Positions 5,652 through 7,410 of a stretch of DNA of 7,410 nt are shown here, piece after piece. Positions within the stretch are counted from its first letter, which is position 1. Each line of letters starts with the position of its first letter. Position numbers and translations under genes: made by a program. Origin of the DNA: Comamonadaceae bacterium (lineage in GTDB: Bacteria; Pseudomonadota; Gammaproteobacteria; Burkholderiales; Burkholderiaceae_C); the NCBI GenBank assembly GCA_947460165.1, contig CANHKH010000166.1, forward strand, positions 1-7,410, in the 5' to 3' direction. Under the pieces are notes generated by a model that did no database searches, was not told the origin of the DNA, and saw nothing but the letters and a program-made list of their open reading frames with translations.

Positions 5652-7241
5652 ATGGAATTTGACTACGTGATCGTGGGCGGTGGCTCGGCCGGTTGTGTGT
5701 TGGCCAGTCGCCTCAGCGAAGACCCTGGCGTGCAGGTCGCCTTGATTGAAGCCGGCCCGCCCGACACCAGTGCGCTGATCCACTGCCCCGCAGGCATCGC
5801 GCTCATGGCCCGCACCGAAATCGTCTCACAAGGCCTGAGCACCGTGCCTCAGCCCGGCCTGCTGGGGCGCCGTGGTTTTCAGCCGCGTGGCCGCACCTTG
5901 GGGGGCTCAAGCTCCACCAACGCCATGGCCTACATTCGCGGCCAACAGGCCGACTACGACACCTGGGCCCAGATGGGTTGCTCGGGTTGGTCCTGGGCCG
6001 AGGTCTTGCCCTACTTTTTGAAGGCCGAGCACAACGAGCGCATTCACAACGAATGGCATGGCCAAAACGGCCCCTTGAACGTGGCCGACCTGCAAAGCCC
6101 CAACGTGTTTGCCCAACGCTTTGTGCAGGCAGGCATGCAAGCGGGTTTGGCGCACACCACCGACTTCAATGGCCCCACGCAAGAAGGCGTAGGTCTGTAC
6201 CAAGTCACCCAGCGGGCGGGCGAGCGCTTCAGCGCGGCCAAGGCCTACCTCACGCCCCACCGGGGCAGAGCCAACTTGCACGTCATGACGGGCCTCACGG
6301 TGGACCGGATTGGCTGGGAGGACGGTGTGGCGCGGCAGGTGCACGCCGTGCAAGACAAGCAGGCGCAAGTGCTGAGCGCCAGGCGCGACATCATCTTGAG
6401 CGCGGGCGCTTTCCAGTCGCCCGCCATCCTCATGCGCTCAGGCATAGGGCCCGCCGCGCATTTGCAAAGCCTGGGCATTGCGGTGCGGCATGACTTGCCT
6501 GGTGTGGGCGAGAACCTGCACGACCACCCCGACGCGGTGCTGGTGGCCGATGCGCCTGGGCACACCGATTTGCTTGGCGTGTCACCCCAGGGCATCTGGC
6601 ACACTTTGCAAGCCCTGTGGGCTTGGCGTCAACACCGCACGGGGCGCCTGACCACCAACTTTGCAGAAGGCGGGGCGTTTTACAAAAGCCGAGCGGAGGA
6701 GGCGCACCCCGACATTCAGCTGCACTTTGTGGTGGCCAAGCTGGTGGACCACGGCCGCCAACTGACGCTTGGCCATGGTTACTCCTTGCATGTGTGTTTG
6801 TTGCAACCGCACAGCCGAGGCCGTGTGCAACTGGCCGACAGCAAGCCGCACAGCGCACCGCTGATCGACCCGCAGTTTTTGAGCGATCCGCGTGACCTGC
6901 AGCGCCTGCGCGACGGCGTTCGCCAAGCCCAGCGCATCCTGGCCCAACCCGCCTTGGCCGCCTATGGCCGGGAGTGGGCCGCATCTGCCCAAGCGCACAC
7001 CGACGAACAACTCGAACACTGGATTCGCCAAAACGCCGACACGGTCTACCACCCGGTGGGCACCTGCCGCATGGGGCAAGACGACATGGCGGTGGTGGAT
7101 GCGCAGCTGCGCGTGCACGGTGTGCCGGGCCTGCGCGTGGTCGACGCCTCGGTCATGCCGCGCATCGTCAGTGGCAACACCAATGCGCCCACCATCATGC
7201 TGGCTGAAAAAGCAGCTGATTTGATCAAGGCCGCATGCTGA
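5652..7241 (+). CDS. FAD-dependent GMC alcohol dehydrogenase, AlkJ-like
   Basis: A 529-residue flavoprotein of the glucose-methanol-choline family, expected to oxidise 1-alkanols to aldehydes and feed electrons to the respiratory chain, the step after AlkB. The N-terminus is a Rossmann FAD site (DYVIVGGGSAGCVLASRLSE at 4-23, with E33 of LIEAGP for the ribose). GMC signature 1 is at about 80-103 (GRTLGGSSSTNAMAYIRG), signature 2 at 252-266 (GAFQSPAILMRSGIG), and the catalytic pair is H467 (YHPVGTCRMG) and N511 (SGNTNAPTIMLAEKAAD). It looks full length. Motif and overall pattern resemble AlkJ of the Pseudomonas alk system and choline dehydrogenases; divergence from alkB favours the alcohol role. 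The ATG at 5652 follows GGGGGA (5643-5648) by a rather short 3 nt. A TTG at 5637 would add five Gly-rich residues before the beta strand and is less likely. Substrate is inferred from context. Confidence 0.9.
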   Translation: MEFDYVIVGGGSAGCVLASRLSEDPGVQVALIEAGPPDTSALIHCPAGIALMARTEIVSQGLSTVPQPGLLGRRGFQPRGRTLGGSSSTNAMAYIRGQQADYDTWAQMGCSGWSWAEVLPYFLKAEHNERIHNEWHGQNGPLNVADLQSPNVFAQRFVQAGMQAGLAHTTDFNGPTQEGVGLYQVTQRAGERFSAAKAYLTPHRGRANLHVMTGLTVDRIGWEDGVARQVHAVQDKQAQVLSARRDIILSAGAFQSPAILMRSGIGPAAHLQSLGIAVRHDLPGVGENLHDHPDAVLVADAPGHTDLLGVSPQGIWHTLQALWAWRQHRTGRLTTNFAEGGAFYKSRAEEAHPDIQLHFVVAKLVDHGRQLTLGHGYSLHVCLLQPHSRGRVQLADSKPHSAPLIDPQFLSDPRDLQRLRDGVRQAQRILAQPALAAYGREWAASAQAHTDEQLEHWIRQNADTVYHPVGTCRMGQDDMAVVDAQLRVHGVPGLRVVDASVMPRIVSGNTNAPTIMLAEKAADLIKAAC

Positions 7242-7264
7242 TTTGCCCTGCGCTTTGGAGCCAT

Positions 7265-7312
7265 GGTCAGATACGAGGGGGTCGGTTAAATCTCTATCTG
7301 ACCCCGGTTTTT
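7265..7312. repeat. Inverted repeat downstream of the GMC gene, possible terminator or short mobile-repeat trace
   Basis: GGTCAGATA (7265-7273) and TATCTGACC (7295-7303) form a perfect 9-bp inverted repeat with a 21-nt interior. An alternative nested stem pairs GGGGTC (7278-7283) with GACCCC (7300-7305) and is followed by CGGTTTTTG, so the region could act as a weak intrinsic terminator for the gene ending at 7241. The GGGGTCAGA/TCTGACCCC type of palindrome is also seen beside IS200-like REP-associated transposases, which I cannot confirm here. Confidence 0.45.
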
Positions 7313-7410
7313 GTCGGTTGGAGAATCGCTATCCGCGCCGGAAAGTCTCTGACCGCGAAAATCGCCCCGCCCGATTCAATGCGTCGGGCTCGCGAAAGCG
7401 ACCCCGAAAC
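7313..7410. other. Right-edge non-coding or partial sequence
   Basis: No gene is established. The minus strand is open from the window edge for 38 codons, ending at a TAG that overlaps the TATCTGACC repeat arm; this could be the tail of a gene outside the window but has no recognisable motif. Two small hairpins are visible: GCCCGA/TCGGGC (7369-7389) and TCGC-GAAA-GCGA (7390-7401, a GNRA-type tetraloop). Confidence 0.3.

Overview
The window looks like a GC-rich betaproteobacterial chromosome segment, most likely Burkholderiales and near Comamonadaceae. This is inferred from codon use, from the C-rich/G-rich hairpin repeat at 1360-1380 (a type I associate with that order), and from the gene content. 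No rRNA or taxonomic marker gene is present, so the placement is tentative.

Layout: (1) 49-1334 is an almost complete IS3-family insertion sequence with 27-bp terminal inverted repeats, orfA, a textbook -1 programmed frameshift signal, and an orfB broken by one in-frame TGA near its 3' end. (2) 1335-1526 is a small non-coding island packed with perfect hairpins. (3) 1527-3990 (minus strand) is a two-gene operon: a secreted family-3 solute-binding protein followed, 4 nt later, by a membrane diguanylate cyclase with a large periplasmic region. (4) 3991-4351 has no intact gene. It holds a probable extended -10 promoter for the operon and what may be a decayed reading frame. (5) 4352-5464 (minus) is an AlkB-type alkane 1-monooxygenase with all histidine motifs. 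(6) 5652-7241 (plus) is a divergently transcribed AlkJ-like FAD (GMC) alcohol dehydrogenase. (7) 7242-7410 contains inverted repeats and no convincing gene.

Functionally there are two modules. AlkB and the GMC enzyme would perform the first two steps of terminal alkane oxidation (alkane to 1-alcohol to aldehyde) and share a 187-bp intergenic region; no rubredoxin, rubredoxin reductase or AlkS-type regulator lies in the window. The binding-protein/cyclase operon has no ABC permease or ATPase beside it, so it looks like a ligand-sensing c-di-GMP system in which the periplasmic binding protein reports to the cyclase. That is the most interesting candidate here. The IS3 copy is probably no longer autonomous.
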